Shown here: in pieces, positions 47,781 through 60,200 of the stretch
How the letters are laid out: every line of letters starts with the position of its first letter
Position numbering within the stretch: the first letter of the stretch is position 1
Origin: Voacanga thouarsii
Taxonomy: Eukaryota; Streptophyta; Magnoliopsida; Gentianales; Apocynaceae
Length of the DNA stretch: 64,000 nucleotides
Assembly (NCBI GenBank): GCA_026120185.1
Contig: JANUWF010001165.1
Coordinates: 1,364,001-1,428,000, forward strand
Direction: 5' to 3'
Notes under the pieces: model-generated
The model's input: only the letters and a program-made list of their open reading frames with translations
Told to the model about the DNA's origin: nothing
The model's database searches: none
Translations under genes and position numbers: made by a program

Positions 47781-49552
47781 TGTTGGAAAATATGCCCTCT
47801 TAGACTAGGTTTCTGATGTAAATATCGAATGTTTTAATAAAAGAATTTATTTTTAGAAATTATTTGTGAATTTACATTTTATTTGTGCACAATTTTGTTT
47901 GGAAAAGACCCATTATGTTTAAGTAAGTGATCCATTTGAATGGTGGTCGTTCACAGTAAGGTATGGATCACGGGTTACTTAACACATAAACATTTGTTCT
48001 TAACCAATTGATGAGAATGGGAATCTCATCATGTCTAGGTTATTATGTTGTGAATTCCAAATGGGGAATGGCTTACCTTTAGCCAGTGAGTAGTCCACTC
48101 ACTTCATGACATAAGCGTATTTCGAATATGTAGAACAGGACCTGCAGTAGTGGTTGCTAAAAGTACTATATGATAAAAACCTAGACTACTACTGCTACAG
48201 CGTGGACTAGTACTCTACGACTTGAGTATGAGTTGGTGGTTTGACGAAGTTGAAAGCATGTACTTTGATATGCTATAGTTGAGGTTCTATCGAAGGGCTA
48301 ATATACTTGTATGTTGGGTATGTATGACTAGTTAGTTAAGACAGACTTGTACACGATATTTTCTATACTATATCGCCTTTTGTGGTTGTCCGAATGATCT
48401 AAATATCTAGGGCCCTAGGAAACATGACTTGGATGTTTGCTTTAGGGTAGCTCCCTTGGAAAGCGAAAATAATCCAAGAAGTCATGGATCATTAGACTAG
48501 AAGCCTAAGGATGGTAGATGTCATTTAGAGAGGTGTTAGTACATTTCTTTCTCTCTAATGTACGGCAATGTATAAAGGGGTATTTTAGTCATTTTACCTC
48601 TAGGTCGGAGACTTTGCTAACGCAGCATTGTCCTTGGGGTTAATATTTCCTTATAGTAATATTAGAAAATATTTAAAATGCAAAATACAGCTATTTATAT
48701 GGCAAGGGTATTTTGGTCATTTTAGTAGCCAAGGCGGTGTGTCTTTTGGTCCCTAGTATAGACTGTGAGTCCTAATTATATACAGACTAAGGAATTGGTC
48801 TTAAATTAAATTAAATAAAATTTATTTTTATTTTAATAGCCTGATTTAATTTTTGGGCTAGAATAAAATAAAGGTCTATGGAAAGAAAGAATTAATTAAA
48901 TTAGTTTGGTGGGTTAATTAATTGTTTAGGGCTTTGGCCCAGTTTGAATAATTAAAGATTGACCTGGGACTAAACTAATATATGCTTGTTAATTGGACTA
49001 GTTTATTTGGGCTGGAAAATTAATTATTAATTAGGCCATTTATTTGGTTCTAATTAGAATAATTAATTTAGTCCAAAAGGCTAAACTAAGAGTCTAATGG
49101 GCCAATCCAGTTTAACCTATGGTTTTATTTAGGTTAAATAGGAGAATATAGAATATGATTATTCTGGCCCTCTCTGACAACAACGTTGTTTTTTCATTGC
49201 TTTTTTTCTGGTGAAAAAAATGTGATAGCCCTCTTCTCTTTCTCGAAAATATTGCTTAACCCTGTGAGTTGTTCACCAAATAAGATTAGGCCGGCCATAT
49301 ACTGGAAGATCGAGAGGTTAGCGTTCATATACATGCACAAACAGAGTAGGAGGCTTGCAGGAATCGCACAAGAGGTTTCCACCAGCGCACCTACCCCAGT
49401 CCCACACATTCTAGTCCAACCAATTCTGAGAATGAGGAAAAGAGGTAAAAAAAATTTTCCCTCAGAGTCTCGCCATGCTGTGACTAGCGCCGGCTTCGGC
49501 CTGTGTGTTTCCTGTTCTTTAGTTTTTCCTGTTTTTGCTTCTGCTACATGTT
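47781..49552 (+). mobile_element. Copia solo LTR inserted in F gag
   Basis: It starts TGTTGGAAAATATGCCCTCT and has an AATAAAAGAATTTATTT block about 60 bp in, both typical of plant Copia LTRs. F's gag reads through when about 1.77 kb is removed (QPPM before, PPFKPSMLYN after). The right end is uncertain within a few bases; flanks ATGCT (47776-47780) and TTGCT (49553-49557) would be a TSD with one mismatch. No internal domain. The 127-codon frame at 49186-49569 crosses the LTR boundary and is spurious. Confidence 0.75.
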
Positions 49553-49557
49553 TTGCT

Positions 49558-49820
49558 TCCCCCTTTTAAACCTTCAATGCTATACAATTCCCCACCAGCT
49601 AAACCATCCTTGGAGGAACTGGTCAACCGACTAGTAAGTGGGACAGAAATACGGTTCCAAGGAATCGATGCGACCACGAGAAACTTGGAGGTGTCCATGC
49701 GTAACATTAAGGGTTAAATTGGATAGTTAGCCAAACTTCTTGGTGATCAACAACCAGGTTCACTTCCAGGCAACACGGAGACCAACCCATGGGAGCAAGA
49801 CTATGGGAAACGCTGATTTT
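49558..49820 (+). pseudogene. F gag, C-terminal piece
   Basis: It resumes PPFKPSMLYNSPPAKPSLEE and continues TEIRFQGIDATTRNLEVSMR, the coiled segment before protease in Athila polyproteins. It has a stop at 49716-49718, then IGQLAKLL and PGSLPGNTETNP, where a full Athila would continue into protease. Instead the frame ends near 49816 and no pol follows. Confidence 0.8.
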
Positions 49821-50989
49821 GAACTGCATTAGTTTTTTGCTGAACAATCTTTTTAATTTCTATTTACTTTCATTTTTTTGATTGTTAGACTGTATTCTCT
49901 TCATGTATTCGTGTTCTTTTTCTTTATTTCCATTATATTCCAATTTAAAAAAAAATTATTTTTGGCCAGAGCTGACCTGACACCTGACCCAACCCGTGGC
50001 CTAGGCGCTGGGCCAGCATGGACTGACAGGAAAGTGTGGACAGAACAGGCCCAACACCAGGCTTGTTCGGCCGCAACACTTAAAACCGGCCTTTTTGGCT
50101 ATTTTTGTTTAAAAAACTTTCATCCCTCTCAAATTTTCTCTTAACCTATCACTAGGTTCATCTTCAAAACACCGTCGAATCATTTTATATACCTCCAAAA
50201 CACTTCTAAAACACAAAATCCTCACTTTGTTCTTGAAATTTTGGATCAAAACAAGGAAAAATTCAATCTTTTCACCCAAAACTCATTTTTCAATCCTTCT
50301 ATTAGGGGCATGATTTCTTCAAACTTTTTGCATAGAATCATTGCCCTATGTATTGTAGATCATTATGGTATGAATTTTCTACATTTTCTACAGTTGAATT
50401 TTTTTGTATGAATTTTGGGTAGTTTTCTATGCATTTTTGGGCGAAAATTCTTGAATAATTTATGATGAAGGATTTAATTGATTAAGATTTCTTGTTTTGA
50501 GCATTCATTGGCATGAGAATATCATTGATACTGCTTTACAATTATGCCGTTGATGTTTTACATCTTTTTGTAAGTGATTAAGCATGCATTCTTTATGAGT
50601 AATTTTTTTTTTTTTTGGGATAAAGAATACTTGGTCATGTTTCACTTAGCCTTATGCTAATAAGCTTTGCATTGTGATATAAATGGTATGGCTAATTGAG
50701 CATTATGATTCTGAGCTGAATATGGCTTCATTGAGCACTTTTGAACATTGTGGATTTGATCAAGCTTGTTGAAATTGTGTTTGGACTGGCATATGTTTAT
50801 TTTTCTCGTAGGTTTGTTGGAGGAAGTTGAGCGGTGTTTATTGATTATCTTGTGGTTTTTGTATTGAGTTAGTGGTGGTGCTGAAGGGTGTTGTAATTGT
50901 GAGAAGATTGAGAGTGGAGCATTTATTGTAAAGAGTGAGTTAAAAGCATCATATTTTTCTATTCTACCATCTATCTTCATCCTTCCATC
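49821..50989 (+). other. F spacer between gag and second ORF
   Basis: Non-coding and AT-rich, with GC-richer GGCCTAGGCGCTGGGCC strings at 49990-50090. This is where protease, reverse transcriptase, RNase H and integrase would lie in an autonomous Athila; none is detectable. Chance frames of 88-107 codons occur on both strands. Confidence 0.65.
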
Positions 50990-51157
50990 ATGTCTAGATG
51001 ACCTAGACCGGGGGCTAAGAGGGCTTGAGATGCATCTTCCTCCACACCTTCTTTCGAGGCTCTACTTACCCAACCTACCCAATTTTCTGATCCTATGTGA
51101 CAAATCGAGTATAACATGCACCGACACAATAAGATTATAGTAGAAAAGTAATACAAG
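50990..51157 (+). pseudogene. F second ORF, N-terminal piece
   Basis: It begins near ATG 50990 (MSR, with stops), followed by a serine/threonine-rich stretch (DASSSTPSFEALLTQPTQFS) and IEYNMHRHNKIIVEK, up to the G2 insertion. It joins 53424 onward. Stops are present, so it is a relic. Confidence 0.5.
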
Positions 51158-53423
51158 TGTAATACCCCGTTTAACACCATCTTTATTATATGCGGAAAGT
51201 CATGCATTACATAACATTTTATATGACATTTGATAACTTGAATCATTTTCATGGATATATGTGATTTATGAGTTGGTTGGTTCATGAATTTATTTACTTT
51301 GATATACTTGTTAGAGGACTAATTAAACAAGAGTGGGAGTTAAGGGAATTTGTTAGTTTCTTGGTGGACTTGAGCTTTTGTTTTTTTTAGTATTATTAGA
51401 TGAGTATTATTAGAAGGGAAATGGAGTAAGTGAGTGGGATTATGAGTATTATTAGATGAGTATTAATAGAAGGAACAAGAGTTGTTGTGGTTTAGTGATT
51501 AAAATAAGAGTTGTCGTGGTTTAATGGTTGAAACAAGAATTATTGTGATTAAGTGGAGTGGTTGAAGCTAGAGTTATAGTGGTTGAAGCTTGGTGTTTAA
51601 TAATTGGAGACTTGAGTTTAAATCCCAACTCTTGCAACCTTTCCATTCTTATTTCTCAAAGTTCTCCTAAGCTAAACAAAAACTAGTCACACACACACTC
51701 ACAAAAATTCTAGCTTCTCTTACTCTCAAATTGCCTTCTAGTTTTAAGCAAAAATAATAGCACAAGACCCTAAGTTTTCTTCCCCTATTTCTGCCCAAAG
51801 CTGAACAAAAAATCAGCCTATACTTTTCTCCTTTTCCTCTTATTATCTAGGCCATTTTAGCACCCTAGAGCACAGCTATAAACTCCTTCTATTCATTGTA
51901 ATTTCAGCCAAACCAAGAAGAGCGAAAGCTGCCATTTTTCCCTTGTTTGTTCAAGAGTCCAAAACAAGGCGTAGTCCTTCTAAATAGCAAAACACCTAAA
52001 CCTAACCTATAACAGCCACCAATCATACCCTAATCCTCTCTGCTACAAAACAAAAATAGCCCCATTTTCTTTCTAAGATTTTGACCATCACAATTCTAAT
52101 CACCACCAAAATCGAGACGACTATTATATTGATGATGAGATTCGATTATATACATGCCATGATGATGAGTGGATTCATATCTGGCTTCTACTCCTAGAAA
52201 CATTAATTAAGAAAAGAAAGTGAAAAAGAGATCAAGCATTACTTTTGGTTGATTATTGAGAATATCCAAGTAAGTCCCTGCATAACTGTTTTGCTAAATA
52301 TTACATGTTTGCAAGTATTTTTGTACAATGATATTTGAAATGGTGTCAATATGATGATTGACATAATGATTAGAACGTTGGTTGAATATGATGAATTGTA
52401 CTGTAGTGTTTTGATACTTGGTTTGAGAACGTAGTTATTTTATTTTCTAAATGAGTTTGTCAAATCTCAACTTTTAAACTAAAAAAAGATTTCTTTTTTT
52501 TTTATCACTAAACATTTTGGAAAACTTATTGTGAAAAGCCACGTTTTACAAAGACAAGGTAATCAACAATTGTGAAAACAAGGGAAATGATTCTACCCCT
52601 AAATGGGGAGCGTTGAGTACTCAATGGGGGTAGGCTAGTGGTGCTAGTCTTAAAGAGCTAGAGTAAGTCTTCTGGTAGGAGGCCACCTCCAGAAAATGAA
52701 CTTAACTTGGAGAGGCGACAGTACTACTTAGTCAGGCCAGTTCGAGCTAGATATGGGTCCATGAGGACTTTATTTATCTAGGTTGGACAACCGGTGTGTT
52801 GGGTGTAGAGATAGAGGAGTATCTCACTCTAGTGGGAGGATCCCCCATTGTCTATTGTTGAAAGGTTACATTAGGACGCTATTATGGTGGTAACCATGAT
52901 ATGGATTGTTATACTATTGTTTGAATCATTGCCAATCCCTATATAATGAATTTATAAGATGATAATAAGATGATGATTTATTGAGAACTGCTTTGGATAT
53001 GATGAGCAATGCTCATTTGAATAATTGTTTATTGATGAAAAGTCTTGCAAACATGATTTTTGGGTTTTGATAAACCTGCATGCACGAAATGTTTATATAT
53101 GGCATTCGCACACACAAGACTTATTGAGATGACAATCTCACACTATTTTATATCATGTTTTCAGGGGAGTGCTTTTATTGAGATGGTTGAAGAGATAAGA
53201 GATGACCTTCATTTTATTTAGTTCTGCTTTGTATTTCTTTCGAGAAATGATTGTTAGTTTTAGATTCTCAGACTTCTATAAATTTTAACTTTGGTTGTAA
53301 TAAGATTATTGAAAATTTTATTTAGTCATTTTCGTTCCTTTTGTCCCTCGTTATAAAGACCCCTGGTCCTTTGGACGGGGCGACTTCCTGCCTATTTGGG
53401 TACATAGGTAGTGGGGTGTTACA
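51158..53423 (+). mobile_element. Solo LTR G2 (chromovirus, Tekay/Del-like)
   Basis: 2266 bp, starting TGTAATACCCCGTTTAACAC and ending GGTAGTGGGGTGTTACA, plus orientation. Flanks ACAAG (51153-51157) and ACTAG (53424-53428) fit a TSD with one mismatch. Its last 700 bp is the reverse complement of the left part of G1, including the block reading AAAGACCCCTGGTCCTTTGGA here (53356). No gene. Confidence 0.85.
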
Positions 53424-54470
53424 ACTAGCCATCTTTAGACAATTCTCTACAACTTTCTACTATGTTTAGGTGGCTGAGGTGGGAGCCCATCATTAGAATA
53501 GAAGGTCCTTATTGTCTTGTGCACATGAGAGAATTTTAAGCCAACATGCAGGACAAAAAGAAAAATACTCTCTAAGTCATCTTTACCAAGGTCAAATGGA
53601 TTCCCATTGAGTTTAACAGGGCTAGACTAGCTAGAATTTTAGGAGTCCCAGATGAGAAATAATGGATAACTATGGACTATAATAGCCAAAAGATCATCTC
53701 TGAGCCTACATGGGATGTAGGGGCTGTAAGGGCTAGTTTTCGTATGAAGTGAAAAGGGAAAATAGGTTAAAATTAGTATTAATCCAATAATGACCTTGAG
53801 GCTCAGTGGCGTGCCTAAATCTATATATTTGCTTTCAATGTCTATCCTAAGGCTAGTGGTTTCAATGAGTCTAGAATCCTTAACCTTTATATTCTGGATA
53901 AGATGAGGAACTGTGAGTCTATTCCCCTTGCTCTAATTATCATTCACTCTATGTAAGAGGTTGCTTCCTCTAATATTATAGCCAAAGCCCTCCAATTCTC
54001 TTTGGTTATTATGCGTATTCTGAGAGACTTTGGAGTACGACTGGATAGAGAGCTAAGTGAGCGTACTACTAACCGCGACCTAGTGACGGAGCATACTTTA
54101 GTTCAGTATGGGCATCGCTATGATGAAAGGGCTAAGAAGTAGAAGAGGCTGTATGAGGTGCATTACCCTAGAAGGAAGGAGCTCCCCCCTGATGAGGAGG
54201 TGGAAGAGGCGCCACCTACTAGACTAGCCCCTCGTGCCACTAGCTCTTATTCACGCACTGATTTTGAGGCACGAATAGAGGCATAGATGGAGAGCCAAAT
54301 GACTATCCTCCTCCAGCTTTACAATTCCATTGCCGACATTCGTTACCGCCAGGATGTTCAAGATCAGAAGTTGGCCGCTTGGATCCAACAAGTTACTGTG
54401 CATCTTCAAGTCGTAGAGTTGACACTGATGATAATAATGATGATGATGAGGATGACTCTTGACCTGCTCT
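53424..54470 (+). pseudogene. F second ORF, main piece (plant transposon-protein domain, PF20167-like)
   Basis: After G2 one frame reads RWLRWEPIIRIEGPYCLVHM and continues FTKVKWIPIEFNRARLARIL, then GVPDE. Farther on come LNLYILDKMRNCESIPLALI, IAKALQFSLVIMRIL, and a hydrophilic tail with PPDEEVEEAPP, IADIRYRQDVQDQKLAAWIQ and acidic residues. Many stops interrupt it. The pattern (a VREFYAN-like segment followed by an IxFxxxxLxxxLGVP motif) is that of the 'putative plant transposon protein' domain found beside Athila-like gag/pol genes. Its function is unknown to me. The hydrophobic run after 54450 is out-of-gene sequence. Element E carries the same ORF. Confidence 0.6.
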
Positions 54471-55889
54471 TTTGTATTGTATTTTATTTTCTGTTATTTC
54501 TTTTTCTTTTGAATTTTAATGACCTTTACTAGCTTTTAGGTGTCCTTTCTTTTATTTTCTTTTTCATTTTTTTCTAGCTTTATGTTTCTCTTTGGTTTTG
54601 TTTCTTTTATTTAGTTGGTACTCTTGTAACTCATCCTTGAGGTGGATTCAAATATGGTGGTACGACAATATAATGGAAGTATCTTCTTCACTTTATTCTT
54701 CTTCTTTATTCATCTTGGGCTTCTTGCCTGTGCTTTTCTTATTCTATCTTTGGCTATTGAGGACAATTCCAATTTAAGTGTGGGGGGGAGAATGAGGTTG
54801 AAGAAATATTTTTCCATATCATTTTGTGATTTTCTTTTTCAAAATTTCAGTGGTTTTCATTGGTAAGCAAGGTTGTAATTATTTTTCTTACTTAGATATG
54901 AGTTTTGTTATTCATTAGGCGGATTTTTGTGAAATTATTTTGTTGGATAGGCTATTTGCCAAGACTTGAGAATTTTGATTAATCTTGTTTATGCATTGGT
55001 GTTTGAATCTTATTTGACTCATCTAGTTTAAAAATGGAGGATATAAGGAATATAAGAAGAGTTTACTAGTTAACTCTTGTATTATAAGTTTAAATTTTGC
55101 TAGCCTTGAGTTATGATGTATAACATGAGTTGCTAAAAGATCTTTGAGAGGAAAGATTGTAGAGAATTCTGAAAAATTTTTTATGTGAGTTGAAAAAACA
55201 ATGAGTAGAAACAACACTATTGTTGGTGTGAATTAAAAAACGCTCTTATTGATGATCATTAAAGACCTTTAGTTGAAAAGGGGGTCAATATGGGGAGAAG
55301 CAACAAGTAAATTCAGTGCACTTTCTTGAGACTATCTTGAAGGCAAAAAGGCAAGAAAGAGCAAAGAAAGAAAGAAAGAATTGGTGAGAAAAAAAAATGA
55401 TGAATGATGACTATAAAAGGGGCTAATAAGGTGTGTGAAGAGAAATCTATGCACTTGAGGCTATCAATTCCCTAAGTCATTGGAAAAATTTTGAGAGAAA
55501 AAAATTTTAGAGTGCTTTCCTTACATTATGACTGGAGTTATGCAATATTTTGGATCTATAATGCTTGGGTTGATAGATAGCTTGACTTATGTGATTCATA
55601 TTATTTATATTTTAACTAGAAGGGTGAAATAATCTTCTTAGACTAAGGTATGCACTTGATTAATTTTACTTTAAGAGTTTTGTGATGTCTTGTCCAATGT
55701 TGCAAGGTTTGAAATTGCTTTAAAAGGGTATGGATGACAAGAGTTGTATCTCAAGTTTGAAAGGAAGATAAGATTTTTGCTATGGTAAAGAATTTTTGAA
55801 TGAATAAGAATTTATGTTTTCTGAATAATTTTTCTTGGACTAAAGTGTTGTGCTTGAGTACAAGCAAAATGTTCAAGTGTGGGGGTATG
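54471..55889 (+). other. F 3' untranslated region and polypurine tract
   Basis: Non-coding and homologous to D (17290-18429). The AATTTAAGTGTGGGGGGGAG block is at 54770-54790, the AAAAGGGGGTCAATATGGGG block at about 55275, and the terminal polypurine tract TTCAAGTGTGGGGGTATG ends at 55889, directly before the 3' LTR. Confidence 0.8.
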
Positions 55890-56415
55890 TGATAGGGGCT
55901 AAAATCAAAATTCTTTTCCTAGTTATTTGAGGGTGTTTTAAAATACATTTATTATAATAACTAGGCATATTCCTTCCTATTTGAAAATTTGCATGTAAAA
56001 GGTATTTTTGGCAAATATGTGCAGATTTGAGTAGATTTCCAACAGAAAGTGCACAAACCAAAATAGACTTGGTGCCAAGCCCAACCAATGGACTAGGCGT
56101 CGGGTCCATTCTGCTCTAGCAGATGAATTTGAGCAAGCATAAGGGGAAATTCCAGAACAGACCTGGCACTAGGTCTGGCAAGTACACTTGGCACCGGGTC
56201 CATTTTGTTTGCCGAGGAGCAAAAACCAAAAATAAAGCAAAAATAGAGGAAGAACAGAGTGCACCTAGCGCCAAATGGGTCGAAGGTACACGGCGCTAGG
56301 TATGTTTTAGAGGCGAATATTCTGTACACGAAATTAGGGATTGTCCAATGATTTTGGAATTTTCCTACTCCTACTTGGCCAAGACTTTCTTAGCCACGAA
56401 TTTAGCATCTAAGAG
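55890..56415 (+). repeat. F 3' LTR, first 526 bp
   Basis: It starts TGATAGGGGCTAAAATCAAA and parallels the F 5' LTR (31107-31640). It breaks off after TTTAGCATCTAAGAG, where the 5' LTR continues GCCTATAAAAG. The remaining 1 kb should lie beyond the window, after H and H1. Confidence 0.92.
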
Positions 56416-57278
56416 TGTAACACCCCACTACCTATGCCCCATTAGGGTTGGGGATGTCACCCCGTTCACAAGATAAGGGGTCTTTATAACTAGGACACAC
56501 CAAATAAAATAAAAAAAATACTTCAGAATTTAACCTATTACAACCCAGTAATACATGAACAAATTCAAAAATAAATGTTTGCTACTGTTTCTCAAAAGCA
56601 ATACATAGAAAAAAATAACAAAGAGTCTTCAAGACATAGGCAGCATTCTAGCTAATGACCTTCACATTATGATTGACTTGAAAACATGGTATAAAAGGTG
56701 GTGAGATAAAAATCTCAGTAAGCTCATGTGTGCTTTGAGTGTTTCAGGTAAAACAGTTCATGTATGCAAGTTGTAAAAGTTTTATAATGAAAGTGCTAGC
56801 AAGCATTAAATAAATGTCATAAATGAAGAGTGGTGTTTTGGTTTCGAAAACATACATGAGCACAATAAATACAACCACCCAAAAAAGGTAGCCATAGCAC
56901 CAAACTTTGTGCACCATAACAATATAATGATCAGAATGCTACACGTTGAACATACTAACATAAGGTAGGTGTACGGCCTACCGGGTGGATACTCCTCCAT
57001 CTCTACACCTAAACTTACTGGTTGTCTACTCTGGAAACATATAGTCTACTTGACTGAACTTGCTAGCTCGGACCGGTATGGCCTACAGGACTGGTATCCA
57101 ATCCGAGAAGGACTCATCCCTCAGAGGTGGCCACCTACCGAGAGACTTACCCAAACACTTCAAAGACTACTCCTAGCAGTCTACCGTCCTAGTATCTACC
57201 CTTATTAAGTACTTAACGTTGTTTGTCCCACTTGGGAGGAAAAATATCATACAATGATTCACTTGAAAATAGCAATTA
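56416..57278 (-). mobile_element. H1: partial chromovirus LTR interrupted by H
   Basis: 863 bp reading TGTAACACCCCACTACCTATG on the plus strand. It aligns with the first 860 bp of the LTR that starts at 57279, down to the AATAGCAATTA string (H: 58118). It is the terminal part of a minus-orientation LTR that H entered; the rest should lie beyond 64000. Left flank AAGAG (56411-56415) is the expected TSD. Confidence 0.8.
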
Positions 57279-60200
57279 TGTAACACCCTACTACCTAAGC
57301 CCAACAGGGCCGGGGATGTTGCCCCGTCTAAAGGACAATAGGTCTTTATAACTAGGACACACAAATGGAAATAAAATAAAACTTTAAAATTAAAACTTAT
57401 TACAACCCAAAAATTCAAGAACAAATCCAAAAATAAATTGTTCATTATCATCTCTCAAAGAAACATATAAAATGAACAACAAGAGTCTTCAAGCAGGCAA
57501 CATTCTAGCTATTCATCCTCATAGTAGGATCGACCTGAACATGGCATAAAAGGTGATGAGATAAAAATCTCAATAAGTCCGTGTGTGCTTTGAGTGTTTC
57601 AGGTAAAACAGCTCATGTATGCAAGTTGTAAAAACTTCATAAGAAAATGAACTGGCAAGTATTAGACAATGTTAAAAATAATGAGTGGCGTTTGTCACTT
57701 TTCCAACCATACATGTTCACAATAAAATCAACCACTTGAAAGGGTGACCATGGGTTACCACACGTTGGGCCCTATGATCATACAACGGTCAGAATGTCAC
57801 ACTTTGTGCAGACTGACAAAAGGTAGGTGTATGGCCTACCAGATAAGATACTCCTCATTCTCTAAAACCAAACATACCGGTTGACCATTTCGAAAACACA
57901 CAGTCCACATGACTGTAACTTGCTAGCTCGAACCGACATGACTAAGTAGTATAGTCGCTTTTCCAAGTTGAGTTCATCTTCTAGAGGTGGCCTCCTGCTA
58001 GAAAACTCACTCTTGCTCTTCAAAACTAGTACTACTACCCTATCCTTATTGAGTACTCAACGTTGATTGTCCCACTTGGGAGAAAACTGATAAAACATTG
58101 CTTTATTTGGAAATAGCAATTAAGGGTTTCTAAAGTCCGTGTCAAAATTAGTTTTAGAAATAGTTTGGTTTTTTAGCAAAACTGGTTGTTGATTTTCAAA
58201 TAATTTGTTTGACAGAAACAAAAAAGGAAACCGTCCTTAATTGCCTTTACAAAATAAGTGTTCACACACTTCGCGTTTGGCTTGCTATAGTGACCTTTTG
58301 TCATCAAATAAGTTTTATATAGGAGTTTACCTGATCCTTTGCTTGAGCTAATTCAAAGATTTTCTAAAGCTGACCTAACCTCGCCTGGGGTAAACACAAG
58401 CCATAATTAAACTCTAGCCAAATTCGCTTCCATAAATAATCCTAGTTCAACTTATTACAGTCGTGACCCTAATGTCCTAAGCTTTAAGACTAGATGATAA
58501 AGGGTTTTATAAAATAAGTCTAGTTTGATAAATGAAAATAACCAGGGATTGTAAAGTAATTTCTAATAAGTTATGGGTTCAAATATAATCTTTGCTATTA
58601 ACAAATAAATTAGGGTTTATTTGATGAAGGGTCATAAGTCTTAAAAATAATAAACTATTATTAAACTCCTAATTAATTATTAATAGATAGAAAATAAATA
58701 GTAAATTTTATTAAATCTTGATCAAAAGGTAGTAAATAAATTTTAATAGTATTTATGAATATATGACCTATAAGATTAATATTTTTCCTATTATGATTTT
58801 TTTATATAAAAGGCCTCATTTATTATTATTACTATATATAATATTCATATATATTATTTTTAATAGAAGATATTATTTATTTGTCTAAAATATCACTATT
58901 TTATTTAATAATCCAACTCTCATATCTTCTTAGGGTTTTCAAAATTATTGGAGGAAAATATAGTGTTAATTTTTTTAAAACGCAAAGAAATTGGCTAATT
59001 AAATTATCTTAGGATCAACAAGGTCATGATTATAATTTTCCCATTGCTAACAAGATTCATGAACATAAAATCCAACATTAATCAACCAACTATTCTATTT
59101 ATGCATAAAGGCTTAAATCCATATCTAATATCACATGATCCAAACCTCACTAAGTATAATCATATTCATTGCTTTAACAAAAATTCAAGAACATAAACCC
59201 TATTCACCAAAAGTGACATAATATCTAGCATGCTTAACCATCCAACTTACTCAAGACATGAAAAACATGCATCGATCCACAAGAAATACTACAACACTTA
59301 ATCATGGCAAAACATCCTCATGCACCAATCTTAACTTCTTCATACACAAGCATATACTCAATCCCCAAACATAATCTATCCTTTTCTAACAACATCTAGG
59401 AGACATGATTTTAGAATTAAGGAGGGGTTAAAGAGAAATACTTGGTTGATGATAATCTTGTTGAAGATCCAAGGAGATCCACACTCGAATAGGGCTTGAT
59501 TTGTCCAATGAAGAAGAAAACAACGGCCATGGTTAAAAAAACCATTTTGGCTGTGAGAGAGAGAGAGAGAGAGAGAATATTAGTACATTATATTAAAGAT
59601 TGAAGACAAAAGAAGAATGATCAAAATCGTTCTTGGTTACCTTGAGAGAGTTCTTGAATGTTCAAGAGAAATTTTTGTTTTTGATCCGATAGCAGAATTT
59701 TTTTTTCAATTTTTGATGTTATAAAATATAGAAACGGTCTCTAGAGGGTGAGTAGACATGATCTGGAGTTTTTGGAAGGGATTGGAGGTGGTTGGAGTGG
59801 TCTTAGGCTTGGAGAATGGTAGTGTGTGTTCTTGGTATTCTTGGTGTTCTTGGAGAAATGGAGAGAATGGAGAGAAGGCTGGACGAAATTTACTGAAGGA
59901 TATTGGCTGAATGGTTAGAGGAATTCTTGTGATTGGATTTTCAGATTAGGGGAAAGAGGGAAAGCTGGTTCTTAGAAATTCAAAAGGAGTAATTCATGGA
60001 GTGCATTAAGGTAAAAGATATAGTAAGAGTGGTTTGGTTGATGAAGGTTCTTGGAACTGCTATGGCAAACTGGTTTTGTTGAAGTTTTGCTGAGATGAAT
60101 GAGGTTTGTAAGAGCTATCGGGTGGCCAAAATTCTGAGTGTTATGGTGGAGGGAATTTCCGGTTGGTTGAAGCTCAATCCATGGATGTTTTCATGTAGCA

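Noticed and set aside
49186..49569. 127-codon plus-strand open frame, the longest in that area outside known genes
   Set aside because: It crosses the boundary between the Copia solo LTR and F's gag, has no family motif, and the opposite strand is open over the same bases.
54590..54866. Hydrophobic open frames resembling membrane proteins, after F's second ORF
   Set aside because: They come from T-rich 3' untranslated sequence, overlap in two frames, and are not kept in D's homologous region.
56416..58120. Apparent tandem duplication of ~860 bp
   Set aside because: The second copy continues into a complete 4.2-kb LTR joined to pol, and the boundary falls exactly on TGTAACAC; insertion of H into an older LTR explains it better.
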